The notes beneath the pieces are model-generated. The model worked only from the letters and a program-made list of their open reading frames with translations, was not told where the DNA came from and did no database searches. From Pararhizobium sp. (GTDB taxonomy: Bacteria; Pseudomonadota; Alphaproteobacteria; Rhizobiales; Rhizobiaceae): a stretch of DNA of 64,000 nucleotides. The position numbers and the translations under genes are program-made. This document shows, in pieces, positions 25,614 to 34,748 of the stretch (position 1 is the stretch's first letter; each line of letters begins with the position of its first letter). Location of the stretch: NCBI GenBank assembly GCA_017794825.1, contig CP051237.1, positions 4,234,501-4,298,500 on the forward strand, read 5' to 3'.

Positions 25614-26459
25614 TCAACTGTCCCCGATTGGCAGGTCCGAACTTTCGATAAGTCCCTGGTTTTCCAGAAATTCGATGACTGTGTCGAATAGGCCAAGTCG
25701 CCACAACTCGGTATGTCCAGCGCCCTCGAAGGGATCGAATTGCTTCGGTTTTTTTGCGAACTCATAGATGGCCTGTCCGTGTGCAAATGGAACCACCTTG
25801 TCGTCAGTCCCGTGAATTATGAGCACAGGTTCCTCGACATCCGCGATCCTGTCCCTGTTCCTGAACTGGTCCTTCATGAGCAACGAGACCGGAAGCCAGG
25901 GATAGGCGTCGGCTGCGATGTCAACCGTCGCTGTGAATGGCGCTTCGAGGACGAGCGCTTCCGCGGTCCTTTGAGCCGCCACGGCGGTGGCGACCCCGGT
26001 GCCGAGGGATTCGCCGTGTATCACGATACCGGAGGAAATGGCGTCGGCGCGATCGAAATGATGGAGCGCATCGGAAATGAATTTTTCTTCCGACGGCGAG
26101 CCTTCGCTGCCGGGATATCCGCGATATGCGGGCGCATAGAAGCCAAATCCGCTCTCCATGATCTGCCTGAACCTGGGCGCCCGCGTAGAAATGTTGCCGC
26201 CGTTGCCCTGGAAACAGAGGATCGTCGGCAGGTCGTGCCGGGCCGGTTCAGCGCGCCAGACTGTCACGACGGTTCCGTCCGGCACGGTGACTTCCTCGAC
26301 AACCACGCCTTCCAGACCTTCGTCTACCGGGTTGGATAACACGCCGGATGGAATAAAGACATAATTGCGCTGTGTCGCGTACATGAAGCCTGCGGCGGCC
26401 GCGTAGACCCCTACCGTGATCACGACAAGGGCGATGAGGCTACGCAGGACTTTCGCCAT
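25614..26459 (-). CDS. Alpha/beta hydrolase, membrane-anchored
   Basis: A 281-aa serine hydrolase with an N-terminal signal anchor (residues 6-28). The oxyanion region is CFQGNGGN, the nucleophile elbow GESLG, the acid is in IHGTDDKVVP and the catalytic His in GAGHTEL, all in the correct order. It resembles the BEM46/YqkD group of exported hydrolases. No substrate can be assigned. It is monocistronic. Confidence 0.85.
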   Translation of the reverse strand: MAKVLRSLIALVVITVGVYAAAAGFMYATQRNYVFIPSGVLSNPVDEGLEGVVVEEVTVPDGTVVTVWRAEPARHDLPTILCFQGNGGNISTRAPRFRQIMESGFGFYAPAYRGYPGSEGSPSEEKFISDALHHFDRADAISSGIVIHGESLGTGVATAVAAQRTAEALVLEAPFTATVDIAADAYPWLPVSLLMKDQFRNRDRIADVEEPVLIIHGTDDKVVPFAHGQAIYEFAKKPKQFDPFEGAGHTELWRLGLFDTVIEFLENQGLIESSDLPIGDS

Positions 26460-26631
26460 TCTTTCCCCTCTGTCGCCTTTGGGTCAATTGTTCAGGGAAC
26501 AGTGTACCGGACGCTGGACATTCTTTGAAGACCGGACTCATCGGTCTTGCATAGCGCGCCGCGCTTCTGCGAACAATTTTGGCGCCTTTTGAGGCCGGCG
26601 ATAATCTGGCGGACTGCATGCTGTTTCAAGT

Positions 26632-26671
26632 CGCTTGTCAAATTCCAATTTACACGCTTGGTCAAATTCCA
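26632..26671. repeat. Short direct repeat in promoter region
   Basis: CGCTTGTCAAATTCCA (26632-26647) and CGCTTGGTCAAATTCCA (26655-26671) are near-identical direct repeats whose starts lie 23 bases apart, close to two helical turns. They sit upstream of the TetR-type site and could be activator binding half-sites. Confidence 0.45.
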
Positions 26672-26747
26672 TAGCCTGCCCGCATAAAAAAGAATCTGTG
26701 GGCATTCAACCAAAGTCTGCTTGCAAGATTCGGGGAATGTGCATAAA

Positions 26748-26761
26748 TAAACGAGCGTTCA
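26748..26761. promoter_or_regulatory. Predicted TetR-type operator, site 1
   Basis: TAAACGAGCGTTCA contains the inverted core AACG-AG-CGTT and resembles the TGAACG-NN-CGTTCA sites of fatty-acid-type TetR regulators. A near-identical motif (TAAACAAACGTTCA) precedes the tetR gene at 34085-34098. It lies 84 bases before the synthetase start. Confidence 0.6.
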
Positions 26762-26844
26762 ATTAATAGTTGGATGTCAATTGAAGCAAAAAGCTTCATC
26801 GGTCGATTGAGGAGTCGGCCGGACTGGGAGGAGAATCTGGGGTA

Positions 26845-28824
26845 ATGCCAAAGTCGGGCCAAGAGGCCGGCCGGAAGCCGGTTACCTTTCCGCAATATCT
26901 CGTGCTGAATGCAACGCGTTACGCTGATCGAACGGCGATGCGCCACAAAAGCTACGGCATCTGGCAAAGCTGGAGCTGGGCCGAGCTTTTCCAAGAGATC
27001 AGGGCTTTCTCGCTGGGTCTGCGCGAACTTGGACTGAAAAAAGGCGACAAGGTCGCCATTGTCGGTTCCAACCGACCGCGCCTCTATTGGTCTTTTTGCG
27101 CGATACAGGCGCTCGGCGGCGTACCGGTGCCAGTCTATGCCGATTCGGTCGCCGAGGAGATGGTCTACGTCCTCGAACACGCTGAAGTCGTGATGGCGAT
27201 CTGTCAGGACCAGGAGCAGGTCGACAAAGTGCTGTCCATGCAGGACAAGCTGTCGTCGCTTCACCTCCTGCTATACGACGAAGTCCGCGGCATGCGCGAC
27301 TACGATCACGAGCATCTTTTTTCTGTCGATTCCATTAAAGACCGCGGCGCCAAGATTTTCGAATCCGACGGCGACGCCGACTGGATCGAGGCGATCGAGC
27401 GGGGGGAGGGGTCGGAGCTCGCCGTCATGCTCTACACATCGGGCACGACCGGGCGGCCGAAGGGCGTGATGCTGTCTTTCGACAATCTGGTGATTTCCGC
27501 GCTGAACGGAAATGCGTTCGACCATCTGGACGAACATGAGCAGACGATCGCTTATCTTCCGCTTGCGTGGGTCGGCGATCACATTTTCTCTTACGCCCAG
27601 GCCTACACTGCCGGGTATTGCGTCTGCTGCCCGGAAAGCCCGGATACGGTGACGGAAGACCGGCGGGAAATCGCGCCGACCTATTTCTTTGCGCCGCCCC
27701 GCGTTTTCGAAGTCCTGCTGACACAGATCATGGTGCGCATGGAGGACGCCGGAAAGACCAAGAAGCGCATGTTCGACAATTTCATGGCGCATGCCCGCAA
27801 GGTCGGCGAACCGATCCTGAACGGCGAGCCCGTCGGGTTGGCGGACCGGATCAAGTACTGGATTGGCGAAATTCTGGTTTACGGCCCGCTGAAAAACCGC
27901 ATGGGTTTCAGCCGCCTGAAAGTCGGATACACCGCCGGAGAGGCGATCGGTCCCGAGATCTTTCGTTTCTATCGTGCGCTCGGGCTGAACCTGAAGCAGC
28001 TTTACGGGCAGACGGAAGCGTCCGTGTACATAACCGCCCAACCCGACGGTGAAATCCGCGCCGACACCGTTGGCAGGCCCTCGCCGGACGTCGAGATCCG
28101 CATCGACGAGGATACCGGAGAAGTGCTCTACCGCTCACCCGGCGTGTTTCTCGGCTATTATAAAAACGACGAGGCGACCCGGACGACAAAGACGGAAGAG
28201 GGTTGGGTACACACTGGCGACGCGGGCTTTTTCGATCAGGAAGGCCACCTCAAGATCATTGACCGGGCCAAGGACGTCGGCAAACTCGCCAACGGCAACC
28301 TGTTCGCTCCGAAGTACATCGAAAACAAGCTCAAATTCTTTCCGAACATCAAGGAGGCCGTGGCCTTTGGCGACAGTCGTCCCTATTGCACGGTTTTCCT
28401 GAATATCGACCTGACATCCGTCGCGAGTTGGGCGGAGCGCAACAATATCTCTTACGGGTCCTATCAGGAACTCGCCGCGCATCCGGAGGTCTACCGGATG
28501 ATGGAGGACCACGTCGACCAGGTGAACCGTGAATTGGCCGCCGAGGAAATGATGGCCGGTTCGCAGATCCATCGCTTCCTGGTGCTGCACAAGGAACTCG
28601 ACGCCGACGACGGGGAGCTCACCCGGACACAGAAAGTGCGGCGCTCCTTCATTTCGGAACGTTACGAGCCGTTGATCGAGGCGCTTTACGACGGCTCGAC
28701 CTCCAAGCATGTCGAGACGGAAGTCATCTTCGAGGACGGTCGGAAAGGCAAGATTGCCGCTACCGTGGAGATCCGCGAAATGAAAGAACACGCATCCAGC
28801 ATTGCGAAGGAGGCTGCGGAATGA
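26845..28824 (+). CDS. Acyl-CoA synthetase (AMP-forming, long-chain/FadD15-like)
   Basis: A 659-aa ANL-family ligase that would activate a carboxylic acid to its CoA thioester. Motifs: MLYTSGTTGRPKGVML (residues about 194-209), YGQTEASVY, GWVHTGDAG and IIDRAKDVGKLANGN. The large size and insertions match the long-chain acyl-CoA synthetase group. It heads an operon with a full Liv-type ABC transporter; its stop overlaps the LivG ATG. That pairing is typical of uptake-plus-activation of an organic acid rather than of an amino acid. Confidence 0.88.
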   Translation: MPKSGQEAGRKPVTFPQYLVLNATRYADRTAMRHKSYGIWQSWSWAELFQEIRAFSLGLRELGLKKGDKVAIVGSNRPRLYWSFCAIQALGGVPVPVYADSVAEEMVYVLEHAEVVMAICQDQEQVDKVLSMQDKLSSLHLLLYDEVRGMRDYDHEHLFSVDSIKDRGAKIFESDGDADWIEAIERGEGSELAVMLYTSGTTGRPKGVMLSFDNLVISALNGNAFDHLDEHEQTIAYLPLAWVGDHIFSYAQAYTAGYCVCCPESPDTVTEDRREIAPTYFFAPPRVFEVLLTQIMVRMEDAGKTKKRMFDNFMAHARKVGEPILNGEPVGLADRIKYWIGEILVYGPLKNRMGFSRLKVGYTAGEAIGPEIFRFYRALGLNLKQLYGQTEASVYITAQPDGEIRADTVGRPSPDVEIRIDEDTGEVLYRSPGVFLGYYKNDEATRTTKTEEGWVHTGDAGFFDQEGHLKIIDRAKDVGKLANGNLFAPKYIENKLKFFPNIKEAVAFGDSRPYCTVFLNIDLTSVASWAERNNISYGSYQELAAHPEVYRMMEDHVDQVNRELAAEEMMAGSQIHRFLVLHKELDADDGELTRTQKVRRSFISERYEPLIEALYDGSTSKHVETEVIFEDGRKGKIAATVEIREMKEHASSIAKEAAE

Positions 28825-29657
28825 ACGTTCATGTTCACCCGACGCAAGAGTTTCGGTTCATGCGGCCTGATGACGGGATCAAACAAGGCGATCCGCTGCT
28901 GGTCGTCGACAATATCTCGCTGTCATTCGGCGGCGTAAAGGCGATTACCGACATATCCTTCGACATCTTGAAGGGCGAGATTCGCGCGATTATCGGTCCC
29001 AACGGCGCTGGCAAGACATCAATGCTCAACGTCATCAATGGCTTTTATCATCCGCAAAAGGGGACGATCACCTTCCGAGGCCAGAAGCGCAGCCGCATGC
29101 GACCGCACGAGGCCGCCAATCACGGCATAGCTCGCACCTTCCAGAACATTGCGCTGTTTCACGGCATGAGCGTGCTTGACAACATCATGACCGGGCGCAT
29201 CACGCTGATGAAGCGCAATCTGCTCTGGCAGGCGCTGTGGCGCGGACCGGCGGAAACAGAGGAAATAGAAAACCGCGAGATTGTCGAGCGTATCATTGAT
29301 TTCCTCGAAATCGAGCACATCCGAAAGACCCCGGTGGGACGGCTGCCCTATGGCCTGCAAAAGCGGGTGGAACTCGGGCGCGCGCTTGCAGCCGAACCCT
29401 CGCTTCTTCTTCTCGACGAGCCGATGGCCGGCATGAACCTCGAGGAGAAGGAGGACATGAGCCGCTACATCCTCGACGTGAACCAGCAGTTCGGCACGAC
29501 GATCGCGTTGATCGAACACGATATGGGCGTGGTCATGGATCTGTCCGACCGGGTCGTGGTCCTCGATTACGGCCAGAAGATCGGCGATGGAACGCCGGAC
29601 GAGGTGCGCAACAACCAGGATGTCATCGACGCCTATCTCGGTGTGAGCCATGACTGA
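28821..29657 (+). CDS. Branched-chain-type ABC transporter ATPase (LivG-like)
   Basis: A 278-aa ATPase: Walker A GPNGAGKTS, the LivG-specific GIARTFQNIALFHGMSVLDN block, signature region LPYGLQKRVELGRAL and Walker B LLLLDEPMAGMN. The signature is degenerate (YGLQK for LSGGQ), as is common in LivG. ATGA overlap with the synthetase gene indicates coupling. It works with LivF (33210) as a heterodimer on LivHM. Confidence 0.9.
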   Translation: MNVHVHPTQEFRFMRPDDGIKQGDPLLVVDNISLSFGGVKAITDISFDILKGEIRAIIGPNGAGKTSMLNVINGFYHPQKGTITFRGQKRSRMRPHEAANHGIARTFQNIALFHGMSVLDNIMTGRITLMKRNLLWQALWRGPAETEEIENREIVERIIDFLEIEHIRKTPVGRLPYGLQKRVELGRALAAEPSLLLLDEPMAGMNLEEKEDMSRYILDVNQQFGTTIALIEHDMGVVMDLSDRVVVLDYGQKIGDGTPDEVRNNQDVIDAYLGVSHD

Positions 29658-29684
29658 CCGACGCCAGACAGGAGGAGCAGTCAG

Positions 29685-30686
29685 GTGAGCCCCGCATTCC
29701 TGAATTTCATCGAGATCTTCATCAACGGTCTGATGGCCGGGATAATGTATTCGCTCGTCGCTCTCGGGTTTGTGCTGATCTTCAAGGCCTCCGGCATTTT
29801 TAACTTCGCACAGGGCGTCATGGCGCTTTTCGCGGCCTTGACGCTGGTCGGGCTGCAGACGGGTCAGGTGCCATTTTCCCACCTTATCAATGCGATCTTC
29901 GGCACGGATATCCATGATTGGGGACCGGGATTGCCGACCGTCCTCGCGATATTGCTGACCATGGTCGTGATGATCGCGCTTGCCTGGGTTCTCGAAAAAT
30001 TCGTTCTCAACCATCTGATCAACCAGGAGCCGATCATTCTGTTCATGGCGACGATCGGGCTCGCCTATTTTCTGGAAGGTTTTGGAGACCTGATGTGGGG
30101 TTCTGACGTCAAGACACTTGATGTCGGCTTGCCGTCCGGCGGGTCCTTCTGGTGGGAGGACGTCACGCGCGCCTGGGCGCCGGAGGACGCCGATTACTGG
30201 GGCATGTATATCGACAAGCTGGACATCAGCGCGACGATCATCGCGGTGGTCCTGGTGACGGCGCTTTCGCTGTTCAGCCAGTACACCGCGACCGGCAGGG
30301 CGCTGCGCGCCGTTGCCGACGATCATCAGGCGGCTCTGTCCGTCGGCATTTCGCTGCGCAAGATCTGGGTGATCGTCTGGTCGATCGCCGGTTTCGTGGC
30401 GCTGGTCGCAGGTATCATGTGGGGGTCAAAATCCGGTGTTCAATTCTCCCTGTCGCTGATTGCGCTGAAGGCTCTGCCGGTGCTGATCCTTGGAGGCTTT
30501 ACCTCCATACCCGGCGCCATAGTCGGTGGCCTGATCATCGGTGTCGGCGAGAAGCTTGCAGAAGCCTATATTGGGCCGATGGTGGGTGGCGCGATCGAAA
30601 ACTGGTTCGCCTATGTGGTGGCGCTCGCCTTCCTGCTGTTCAGACCGCAGGGCCTTTTTGGCGACCGGATCATCGAGCGGATATAG
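29685..30686 (+). CDS. Branched-chain-type ABC transporter permease (LivH-like)
   Basis: A 333-aa permease with about eight helices. The N-terminus (NGLMAGIMYSLVALGFVLIFKASGIFNFAQG, residues about 11-41) is the LivH hallmark, and the EAA-like region ADDHQAALSVGISLRK and GGFTSIPGAIVGGL are also present. It starts at GTG with the ribosome binding site GGAGGAG. It is longer than E. coli LivH because of a periplasmic insertion between helices 4 and 5. Confidence 0.9.
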   Translation: MSPAFLNFIEIFINGLMAGIMYSLVALGFVLIFKASGIFNFAQGVMALFAALTLVGLQTGQVPFSHLINAIFGTDIHDWGPGLPTVLAILLTMVVMIALAWVLEKFVLNHLINQEPIILFMATIGLAYFLEGFGDLMWGSDVKTLDVGLPSGGSFWWEDVTRAWAPEDADYWGMYIDKLDISATIIAVVLVTALSLFSQYTATGRALRAVADDHQAALSVGISLRKIWVIVWSIAGFVALVAGIMWGSKSGVQFSLSLIALKALPVLILGGFTSIPGAIVGGLIIGVGEKLAEAYIGPMVGGAIENWFAYVVALAFLLFRPQGLFGDRIIERI

Positions 30687-30698
30687 GGGGAGGGAACA

Positions 30699-31775
30699 AT
30701 GCTCTATCGTGAAGCAGGCGACTTCAAAACCACCTACCGGGCCGACGAGCAGACCTTTCCGATCCGGTCGGAGCGCTGGCTGTTCTGGACCGTGATGGTG
30801 CTGGCCTTCGCCGTTGTTCCCTTCTTCATCAACGACTACTGGAACAAGGCGGTTCTGGTGCCCTTCCTCGTGTGGGCGCTGGCGGCGCTCGGACTGAATA
30901 TCCTTACGGGCTATTGCGGCCAGGTGTCGCTCGGCACAGGCGGTTTCATGGCTGTCGGAGCGTTTGCATGCTACAAGATCATGACCGCGTTTCCCGACCT
31001 CAACATGTTCATCGTGGTTGTGCTTTCAGGTGTCGTGACGGCCGGTGTTGGAATTCTCTTCGGTCTGCCCTCGCTGCGCATCAAGGGCTTCTATCTGGCC
31101 GTGGCGACGCTTGCGGCGCAGTTCTTTCTGATCTGGGTCTTCAACAAGTTTCCATGGTTCTACAACTACTCGGCGTCCGGCCAGATCACGGCGCCCGAGC
31201 GGACAATCCTCGGCATCGCGGTGACAGGTCCGAACTCGCTGCCATGGGCGACCTATCTGTTCTGTCTCACGATCGTCTTTGTTTTCGCCTGGGTGGCGCG
31301 CAACCTGACGCGCGGCCGCATCGGCAGATCCTGGATGGCGATCAGGGACATGGACATCGCGGCCGAGATCATCGGCGTGTCCCCGCTGAGGGCGAAGCTG
31401 TCCGCTTTCGCCATATCGTCCTTTTATATCGGCATGGCTGGAGCGCTTTTCTTCTCGGTCTACCTGGGCGCGGCGGAAGTCACCGAGGCTTTCGGCATCG
31501 ACAAGTCGTTTCTTGCGCTCTTCATGGTGATCATCGGCGGCCTGGGCTCGATCCTCGGCTCCTTCCTGGGAGCCGGGTTCCTGGTGCTGCTGCCGGTGCT
31601 CTTCAAGAACATCATGGTCAATCAGTTCGGCTGGCCGACGGACGTCGCCGCCCACCTGCAGATCATGCTGATCGGTGGTCTCATCATATTTTTCCTGATC
31701 GTGGAACCGCACGGGCTGGCGCAGCTCTGGCGACTGACCAAGGAGAAATTGCGTTTATGGCCGTTCCCCTATTAG
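30699..31775 (+). CDS. Branched-chain-type ABC transporter permease (LivM-like)
   Basis: A 358-aa permease with about nine helices. The LivM signature LNILTGYCGQVSLGTGGFMAVGAFA (residues about 66-90) and the EAA-like block RDMDIAAEIIGVSPLRAKLSAFAISS are present. It follows LivH by 12 bases with GGGGGAGGG as ribosome binding site, and partners with LivH. Confidence 0.9.
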   Translation: MLYREAGDFKTTYRADEQTFPIRSERWLFWTVMVLAFAVVPFFINDYWNKAVLVPFLVWALAALGLNILTGYCGQVSLGTGGFMAVGAFACYKIMTAFPDLNMFIVVVLSGVVTAGVGILFGLPSLRIKGFYLAVATLAAQFFLIWVFNKFPWFYNYSASGQITAPERTILGIAVTGPNSLPWATYLFCLTIVFVFAWVARNLTRGRIGRSWMAIRDMDIAAEIIGVSPLRAKLSAFAISSFYIGMAGALFFSVYLGAAEVTEAFGIDKSFLALFMVIIGGLGSILGSFLGAGFLVLLPVLFKNIMVNQFGWPTDVAAHLQIMLIGGLIIFFLIVEPHGLAQLWRLTKEKLRLWPFPY

Positions 31776-31848
31776 GGGCGCGCGCCGAAGGAATTCCTTT
31801 CGGGAGGAAGGGAATATCGAAATGTCTGTAAACCCCAGGAGGAGAGAC

Positions 31849-33138
31849 ATGAAATTGACAAAAATCGCCATGGCCGGTGTGCTTGCCGCCATGGTCAGTG
31901 CCCCGCCGGCGATGGCCGATCTGGTTTTCCCGGCGCTCAGCTACCGAACCGGCCCCTACGCGCCGAACGGCATTCCCTTTGCCGACGGCTATGCCGACTA
32001 CCTGACGCTGATCAATGAGCGTGACGGCGGCATCAACGGCGAGAAGATCCGCCTCGTTGAATGCGAAACTGGCTACAACACGGAAAAAGGCGTGGAGTGC
32101 TATGAATCCACGAAAGGCGAGGGCGCGCTGATTTATCAGCCGTTGTCGACGGGCATCACCTACCAGCTCATTCCAAAAGCGACCGCGGACGGCATTCCGG
32201 TGCATTCCATGGGCTATGGCCGCACTTCCGCCGCCAACGGCAAGGTGTTCAAGTGGGTATTCAACTATCCGGCCACCTACTGGGACGGCGCGTCGATTGC
32301 CGTCAAGCACATCATGGATCAGGAAGGCGGCGATCTCAGCGGCAAGAAAATTGCGCTCGTCTATCACAATTCCGCCTATGGCAAGGAGCCGATCCGCACC
32401 CTTGAAGAGCTCTCCAAGAAGCACGGTTTCGAACTGATGCTTATTCCGGTCGATCATCCGGGACAGGAGCAGAAATCCCAGTGGCTGCAGATTCGGCGCG
32501 AACGTCCGGACTACGTTCTGATGTGGGGCTGGGGCGTGATGAACTCGGTCGCCGTCCAGGAAGCCGCCAATATCCGCTTCCCGATGGATCACTTCATCGG
32601 CATCTGGTGGTCGGGATCCGAGAACGATGTCGAGCCCGCTGGCGACGGCGCAAACGGCTACAAGGCGCTGGCGCTCGCCAATCCGGGCGGCGACTATCCG
32701 ATCTACGAGGATCTTCAGAAATATGTGTACGACGCCGGCAAGTCCGCCGGTGACGGAACCCATACGAAGGAAGTCCTTTACAATCGTGGAATGTATGCGG
32801 CGCTTCTTGCGGTAGAGGCCGCCAAGAAGGCCCAGGAAATCCACGACACCAAGCAGATCGACGCCGCCATGATGCGCGATGGCATGGAAGCGCTGGAGAT
32901 CACTTCGGCCAAGATGACGGAGCTCGGTCTTCCTGAATTTGGTCCGGAGTTCTCGGTCTCCTGCGAAAACCATGGCGGATCCGGCGTTGGCAAGATCCAG
33001 CAATGGGATGCGAGCGCCGGTGAGTGGAAGGTCATCACCGACTGGATATCGGCTGATCGCGAGATCGTCGATCCTCTGATCGCCGAGGATTCGATGGCCT
33101 ATGCGCAGGAAAACAACATAGAAGAGCGCTGCAACTAG
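31849..33138 (+). CDS. ABC transporter substrate-binding protein (Liv-type, periplasmic binding fold 6)
   Basis: A 429-aa periplasmic receptor. The start at 31849 is set by the AGGAGGAGAG ribosome binding site and gives a proper signal peptide ending PPAMA (about residue 23). The mature chain reads LVFPALSYRTGPYAPNGIPFADG, then DGGINGEKI, typical of Liv-type receptors, but the length (about 406 aa mature) exceeds that of LivJ/K, matching the longer receptors that bind organic acids. Ligand unknown; linkage suggests a carboxylic acid destined for CoA activation. Confidence 0.87.
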   Translation: MKLTKIAMAGVLAAMVSAPPAMADLVFPALSYRTGPYAPNGIPFADGYADYLTLINERDGGINGEKIRLVECETGYNTEKGVECYESTKGEGALIYQPLSTGITYQLIPKATADGIPVHSMGYGRTSAANGKVFKWVFNYPATYWDGASIAVKHIMDQEGGDLSGKKIALVYHNSAYGKEPIRTLEELSKKHGFELMLIPVDHPGQEQKSQWLQIRRERPDYVLMWGWGVMNSVAVQEAANIRFPMDHFIGIWWSGSENDVEPAGDGANGYKALALANPGGDYPIYEDLQKYVYDAGKSAGDGTHTKEVLYNRGMYAALLAVEAAKKAQEIHDTKQIDAAMMRDGMEALEITSAKMTELGLPEFGPEFSVSCENHGGSGVGKIQQWDASAGEWKVITDWISADREIVDPLIAEDSMAYAQENNIEERCN

Positions 33139-33151
33139 CAGCGCTTGAAAA

Positions 33152-33181
33152 CAGCGACCGGCGTGAAATCGCCGGTCGCTG
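33152..33181 (+). other. Perfect intercistronic stem-loop after the receptor gene
   Basis: CAGCGACCGGCG (33152-33163) and CGCCGGTCGCTG (33170-33181) form an uninterrupted 12-bp stem with a 6-base loop, with no U-tract. It is 13 bases after the receptor stop and before LivF. It probably protects the receptor mRNA from 3' decay or attenuates transcription into livF. Confidence 0.65.
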
Positions 33182-33209
33182 CCGGACACAATGCGGGACT
33201 CGCAAAGCC

Positions 33210-34034
33210 ATGCTTCAGACAGTCGACGAAACAGCGCCGATCCTCAGGATCAACAATATCGAGGTCATCTACAATCACGTGGTTCTGGTGCTCAAGGGCG
33301 TTTCCCTGACCGTGCCGCGCGGCGGCATCGTGGCTATTCTCGGCGCAAATGGCGCAGGCAAAACGACAACGCTCAAAGCCGTTTCAAACCTGCTCAAGGC
33401 CGAGCGCGGCGAAGTGACGAAGGGCAACATCCAGTTCGAAGGACACGAGATACAGGAGTTGTCTCCGTCAGATCTTGTGAAACGGGGATGCATTCAGGTG
33501 ATGGAAGGCCGGCACTGTTTCGGCCATCTGACGGTCGAGGAAAATCTGATGACCGGCGCCTATACCCGTGGCGACGGCAGAGCCAAAATCCAGGACGATC
33601 TGGAGATGGTCTATACCTATTTTCCGCGGCTGAAAGAGCGCCGCAAATCGCTGGCGGGATATACATCCGGAGGCGAGCAGCAGATGTGCGCCATTGGCCG
33701 GGCGCTGATGTCTCGGCCTTCGACCATCCTGCTCGACGAACCGTCCATGGGTCTCGCGCCGCAACTGGTCGAGGAGATCTTCGAGATCGTGAAGAGCCTC
33801 AACGAAAACGAAGGCGTGTCGTTTCTATTGGCCGAACAGAACACCAATATCGCGCTCAGATACGCAACTTACGGATATATTCTTGAATCGGGGCGCATCG
33901 TTCTTGACGGCGTGGCGAGCGAATTGCGTGAGAACGAAGACGTCAAGGAGTTCTATCTCGGCGTCGGCGGAGAAGGCAGGAAGTCGTTCCGCGACGTGAA
34001 GCATTACAAGCGGCGCAAGCGATGGCTTTCGTAG
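33210..34034 (+). CDS. Branched-chain-type ABC transporter ATPase (LivF-like)
   Basis: A 274-aa ATPase: Walker A GANGAGKTTT, the LivF-type VMEGRHCFGHLTVEENL block, signature YTSGGEQQ, Walker B ILLDEPSMGLAP and AEQNTNIALRYA. A basic C-terminal extension (FRDVKHYKRRKRWLS) goes beyond normal LivF and is typical of LivF copies linked to acyl-CoA synthetases. It closes the synthetase-liv operon. Confidence 0.9.
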   Translation: MLQTVDETAPILRINNIEVIYNHVVLVLKGVSLTVPRGGIVAILGANGAGKTTTLKAVSNLLKAERGEVTKGNIQFEGHEIQELSPSDLVKRGCIQVMEGRHCFGHLTVEENLMTGAYTRGDGRAKIQDDLEMVYTYFPRLKERRKSLAGYTSGGEQQMCAIGRALMSRPSTILLDEPSMGLAPQLVEEIFEIVKSLNENEGVSFLLAEQNTNIALRYATYGYILESGRIVLDGVASELRENEDVKEFYLGVGGEGRKSFRDVKHYKRRKRWLS

Positions 34035-34084
34035 CGGACAGCTGGTCCGGGGTGTTGACCGTCACAAACGGGCTCGCTATTAAT

Positions 34085-34098
34085 TAAACAAACGTTCA
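34085..34098. promoter_or_regulatory. Predicted TetR-type operator, site 2
   Basis: TAAACAAACGTTCA lies 48 bases before the tetR start and matches the site before the acyl-CoA synthetase gene at 12 of 14 positions. The surrounding DNA (TTAATTAAAC...TTTATTTAAC) is AT-rich, as expected of a promoter. Confidence 0.6.
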
Positions 34099-34145
34099 TT
34101 TATTTAACTGCGTATTGCGCCACGGCGGCGCCCCTGGATGGTCTG

Positions 34146-34745
34146 ATGGCTCGCAAGGTAGGATCGGTCGGAACGGAGACTGCCGACAGGGTGCGTCAGA
34201 CGGCGCTGTTCCTGTTTGCCCGTCACGGTTATGCGGCCGTATCCATGCGTCAGATAGCGCGGCAGATCGACCTGCAGGCCGGCGCCATCTACAACCACTT
34301 TCCGACCAAGCAGCAATTGCTACGCGATCTTCTTGTTTCCCACATGGAGCGTCTGTTGGCGGCATGGGAGGCGGAGAAGGTGGAGGACCTGTCAGCCGGC
34401 GACGCCCTGATAGCCTTTGTGCGGTTTCATATCCGCTATCACACGCAATGCGGCGAGGAAGTCTTCATCTCCTATATGGAGCTTCGCAATCTGGAGGAAG
34501 AGAATTTCCGCGATATCGAAGCCCTTCGGAAACGATATGAAAAAGGTTTGCAGGACATCCTCGAACAGGGCGTAGCCGACGGAACTTTTCGGATCTCCGA
34601 TCCGCGTGTGACGACCATGGCGCTGATCGCCATGCTGACCGGCGTCACCAACTGGTACCGGCGCGATGGCCGGTTGTCGCTTGGCGAGATAGAGGCGCTT
34701 TACGTGGGCATGATTTCCGGTACGGTCGGACTGAAGGAGGTGTGA
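34146..34745 (+). CDS. TetR/AcrR family regulator
   Basis: A 199-aa repressor-type protein. The N-terminal HTH is clear: ARHGYAAVSMRQIARQIDL followed by GAIYNHFPTKQQLL (residues about 22-59). The C-terminal ligand domain is all-helical. It is the first gene of the operon with the acyl-CoA dehydrogenase and carboxylase genes (TGA-GCG-ATG spacing to the next). The shared operator motif upstream of this gene and of the synthetase operon suggests that it controls both, probably sensing an acyl-CoA. Confidence 0.87.
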   Translation: MARKVGSVGTETADRVRQTALFLFARHGYAAVSMRQIARQIDLQAGAIYNHFPTKQQLLRDLLVSHMERLLAAWEAEKVEDLSAGDALIAFVRFHIRYHTQCGEEVFISYMELRNLEEENFRDIEALRKRYEKGLQDILEQGVADGTFRISDPRVTTMALIAMLTGVTNWYRRDGRLSLGEIEALYVGMISGTVGLKEV

Positions 34746-34748
34746 GCG

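Larger units (their letters stand above)
26460..26844. other. 385-bp intergenic region before the acyl-CoA synthetase operon
   Basis: No gene is seen. The region holds a short direct repeat (26632-26671) and a TetR-type motif (26748-26761), annotated separately, and ends with GGGAGGAG as ribosome binding site of the synthetase gene. It is most likely the regulated promoter of the synthetase-liv operon. Confidence 0.5.

Noticed and set aside
31684..33189. A 501-codon minus-strand frame opposite the Liv-type receptor gene
   Set aside because: The plus-strand receptor has a signal peptide, a ribosome binding site and family motifs; the antisense frame has none.
26845..34034. Plain leucine/isoleucine/valine transporter
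   Set aside because: The operon begins with a long acyl-CoA synthetase gene overlapping livG, and both the receptor and LivF have extra length, pointing to an organic acid.
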